From positions 2,914,001 through 2,978,000 of the forward strand of contig NZ_AP025592.1 in assembly GCF_023169965.1 (NCBI RefSeq): 64,000 nucleotides of DNA, given 5' to 3'. Numbering within the stretch: position 1 is the stretch's first letter; the number at the start of each line of letters is the position of its first letter. This DNA is from Anaeromyxobacter paludicola (lineage in GTDB: Bacteria; Myxococcota; Myxococcia; Myxococcales; Anaeromyxobacteraceae). Positions 62,071-64,000 of the stretch are shown piece by piece. The notes beneath the pieces were generated by a model. The model saw nothing but the letters and a program-made list of their open reading frames with translations. It had not been told where the DNA came from and made no database searches. The position numbers and the translations under genes are program-made.

Positions 62071-63999
62071 CTACGGCGCCGCCCGCGCCGGCCGCCGCGC
62101 CAGGATCCGCTCGATCTCGTCCATGGTGGCGTTCATCTCGGCGATGGCGGCGTCGAACGGCTTCGAGGTGCGCATGTCCACGCCGGCCGAGGCGAGCAGG
62201 TCGATGGGGTAGCGCGAGCCGCCGGCCCGCAAGAGGTCGAGGTAGGCGTCGCGCCGGCTCGTCCCGCCCTGCCTCGCCTCCTCGCGGAGGCCGGTCGCGA
62301 GCGCGGTCGAGGCCACCATGCTCGTGGCGTACTGCCAGACGTAGAAGTCGTAATAGAAGTGCGGGATGTAGGCCCACTCGATGCGGGCGAGGTCGTCCAC
62401 CCGGCAGACGCCCTGGTCGTGGCCGTAGTACTCGCGCACCAGCTTCAGATACAGCGCCGACAGCCCCTCGCCGGTGAGCGTCTCGCCCTGCTCCACCTGC
62501 TCGTGGATGCGCAGCTCGAACTCGGCGAAGAGCGCCTGGCGGAAGAGCGTGGTGCGCAGGCCGTCGAGGTTCGAGCCGAGCAGGAAGAGCCGCGTGTCGT
62601 CGTCCTTCGCCTTCGCGAGCAGGTGGTGGACGAGCAGGTTCTCGTTGAGCGTGGAGGCCACCTCGGCCACGAAGATGGGGTAGTCGGCCGTCGGGTAGGG
62701 CTGCGCGTTCATCGAGAGCCAGGTGTGCATCGAGTGGCCCGATTCGTGCGCCAGCGTGGAGAGGTCCTCGTAGGTGCCGTTGAAGTTGAGGAGCTGGTAC
62801 GGGTGCACGCCGTAGACGCCGGTGGAGTAGGCCCCGGTGCGCTTGCCGGGGGTCGGCAGGTAGTCGGTCCAGCGGCTCTCGAAGCCCCGCTGGAGCGCGT
62901 CGCGGTAGGGCCTCCCGAGCGGCGCCAGCGCCTCGAGCGTCACCGCCCGCGCCTGGTCGGGCGTGTACGAGAGGGCCACCTCCTTCACCAGCGGGACGTA
63001 GAGGTCCTGGTACTCGAGCTGCGAGACGCCCAGCATCCGCTGCCGGAGCTTCAGGTAGCGGTGGAGGGTCGGCAGGCTGCGCCGCACGTCGCGCAGGAGC
63101 TGGCGGTAGACCTCGGGCGGGATGTTGCCCGGGAAGAGCGCCGCCTCGAGCGCGGAGCCGAAGCGGTGCACCTTCTCGTCGAAGAGGTGGGCCTGCACGT
63201 TGGCGTAGAGCGTGGCGCCCATGGTCCGCTCGTAGCCCTGGAGCGCGCCGAAGAACTCGCGGAACACCAGCTCCCGGTCGGCGCGGGAGCGCGCCTCGCG
63301 GTGGAGCGTGAACGCGGCGTTGTCGAGCCGCACCTCCTCGCCGGTGGAGAGCTTCACCGTCGGGTACGGCAGGTCGGCGTCCTTGAGGACGTTGTAGGCG
63401 GCGCCCCCGGCCCCCTCGAGGATCCCGGCCTGGGCGACGATCCGCTCCTCCGGCGCCGAGAGCGTGTGCGGCTTCCAGCGCAGGGCGTCCTCGACGAAGA
63501 AGCGGTACGGCGCGAGCTTCGGCTCCTGCGCCAGGAACGCGCGCACCCGGGCCGGGTCGAGCGACTGGAGCTCCGGCTTCACCCAGGCGGTGGCGGCGGC
63601 GAAGTCGGTCTGGAGGAGCTCGGCCGACTGCTTCATCTCCCGCGGCTTCGCGGCGCGGGTGTCCTCGTCGGAGAGCGTCGAGGCGTAGACCGAGACCCGC
63701 TGCAGCTCGCGGTCGAAGCCGTAGACGTCGTCGAGGCCGGCGAGGAGCGCCGCGGCCGAGTCGCCGAGGTGGCCCTTGTGGCGGGCGAGCGCCGGCAGCC
63801 GCCGCCCGAGCTCGGCCTTGGCGTGCGCCCAGGCCTGGGCCGAGGGGAAGATGTCGGCCAGGTTCCACTTGTACTGCTCCGGGATCTGGCTGCGGTCCTT
63901 CACCGCGGCGGCGCCGGCCGGCAGGGCGGCGAGGCAGAGCGCCAGGGCGGCGAGGAGGCGGAGCGCGGCGCGAGGCGCGGCGGGCGGCGAAGGGGTCAC
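62071..63999 (-). CDS. pepF: Exported oligoendopeptidase F-like metallopeptidase (M3 family)
   Basis: 642 residues from GTG 63999, one base from the window edge, so an upstream start is possible. A signal peptide (LLAALALCLAALPAGAAA) is followed by the PepF N-terminal helical domain (IPEQYKWNLADIFPS) and the catalytic domain with LAHESGHSMHTWL (HExxH zinc site) and a downstream Glu in FVAEVASTLNENLL. The C-terminal region (YYDFYVWQYATSMVASTALA) completes the M3 fold. Most PepF enzymes are cytoplasmic; this one appears periplasmic or secreted. It is convergent with the cupredoxin gene, seven nt apart. Confidence 0.92.
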   Translation of the reverse strand: MTPSPPAAPRAALRLLAALALCLAALPAGAAAVKDRSQIPEQYKWNLADIFPSAQAWAHAKAELGRRLPALARHKGHLGDSAAALLAGLDDVYGFDRELQRVSVYASTLSDEDTRAAKPREMKQSAELLQTDFAAATAWVKPELQSLDPARVRAFLAQEPKLAPYRFFVEDALRWKPHTLSAPEERIVAQAGILEGAGGAAYNVLKDADLPYPTVKLSTGEEVRLDNAAFTLHREARSRADRELVFREFFGALQGYERTMGATLYANVQAHLFDEKVHRFGSALEAALFPGNIPPEVYRQLLRDVRRSLPTLHRYLKLRQRMLGVSQLEYQDLYVPLVKEVALSYTPDQARAVTLEALAPLGRPYRDALQRGFESRWTDYLPTPGKRTGAYSTGVYGVHPYQLLNFNGTYEDLSTLAHESGHSMHTWLSMNAQPYPTADYPIFVAEVASTLNENLLVHHLLAKAKDDDTRLFLLGSNLDGLRTTLFRQALFAEFELRIHEQVEQGETLTGEGLSALYLKLVREYYGHDQGVCRVDDLARIEWAYIPHFYYDFYVWQYATSMVASTALATGLREEARQGGTSRRDAYLDLLRAGGSRYPIDLLASAGVDMRTSKPFDAAIAEMNATMDEIERILARRPARAAP

Positions 64000-64000
64000 G

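Overview
The window is about 64 kb of very GC-rich bacterial chromosome, with dense coding on both strands and no rRNA, tRNA, phage, insertion sequence or CRISPR. Several features suggest a myxobacterium (Myxococcota), probably Anaeromyxobacter-like: an Oar-like TonB receptor, many unrelated lipoproteins, DUF3857/transglutaminase TPR proteins, a split acyl-CoA carboxylase with methylmalonyl-CoA mutase, a poly-HAMP chemoreceptor, and a likely selenocysteine-containing Bcp. This placement is inference; there is no marker rRNA.

Layout. 1-6.2 kb: a partial gene, mutM, rsmB, a bcp peroxiredoxin whose peroxidatic residue is an in-frame UGA, a CoiA-like gene, then rpsB-tsf. 6.6-13.7 kb: a lipoprotein and TonB-dependent receptor diverge from tonB-exbB-exbD-exbD. 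13.9-16.6 kb: an RluA-type pseudouridine synthase, a PPi-type phosphofructokinase and a metallopeptidase. 17.2-23.0 kb: a propionyl/methylmalonyl-CoA operon (biotin carboxylase, biotinyl-less carrier fragment, mutase) continuing into a DnaJ/TPR protein and a YhbY protein; its carboxyltransferase partner lies alone at 29.4-30.9 kb. 23.1-29.4 kb: a histidine kinase, an MCP-like sensor with a PstS-like partner and plsC, a flavin oxidoreductase and a DUF1003 protein. 31-34 kb: rsmE-prmA and hemW. 34-46 kb: a lipoprotein, two giant DUF3857 proteins, comF and gpmI. 46-54 kb: cell-surface lipoproteins (one with a dockerin-like module, one with prealbumin-like domains), a DUF885 protease and mgsA. 54-64 kb: a poly-HAMP MCP, rlmH, a GT83-like membrane transferase, an ECF sigma/anti-sigma locus with its apparent regulon, and an exported M3 peptidase.

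Three observations stand out. First, 58.7-62.1 kb has three promoters with an identical GGAAC-N16-CGTT signature: one for an ECF sigma/anti-sigma pair, one for a divergent small exported protein with repeated PAG[FH]DDxxW motifs, and one for a Tat phosphoesterase plus a free-standing CuA-type cupredoxin. This looks like a compact, self-contained, possibly copper-linked, envelope regulon. Second, Bcp has UGA exactly at the peroxidatic Cys position, followed by a plausible bacterial SECIS hairpin, and the rest of the protein contains no cysteine. Third, a family of composite palindromic repeats (here called A and B) recurs in at least ten places. It sits mostly at gene 3' ends, but copies also lie inside two reading frames and apparently supply a stop codon or a ribosome-binding site to others.

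Because GC is so high, almost every gene has long antisense shadow frames; these were ignored. Start sites were chosen from ribosome-binding sites, stop/start overlaps and family length, and alternatives are stated.
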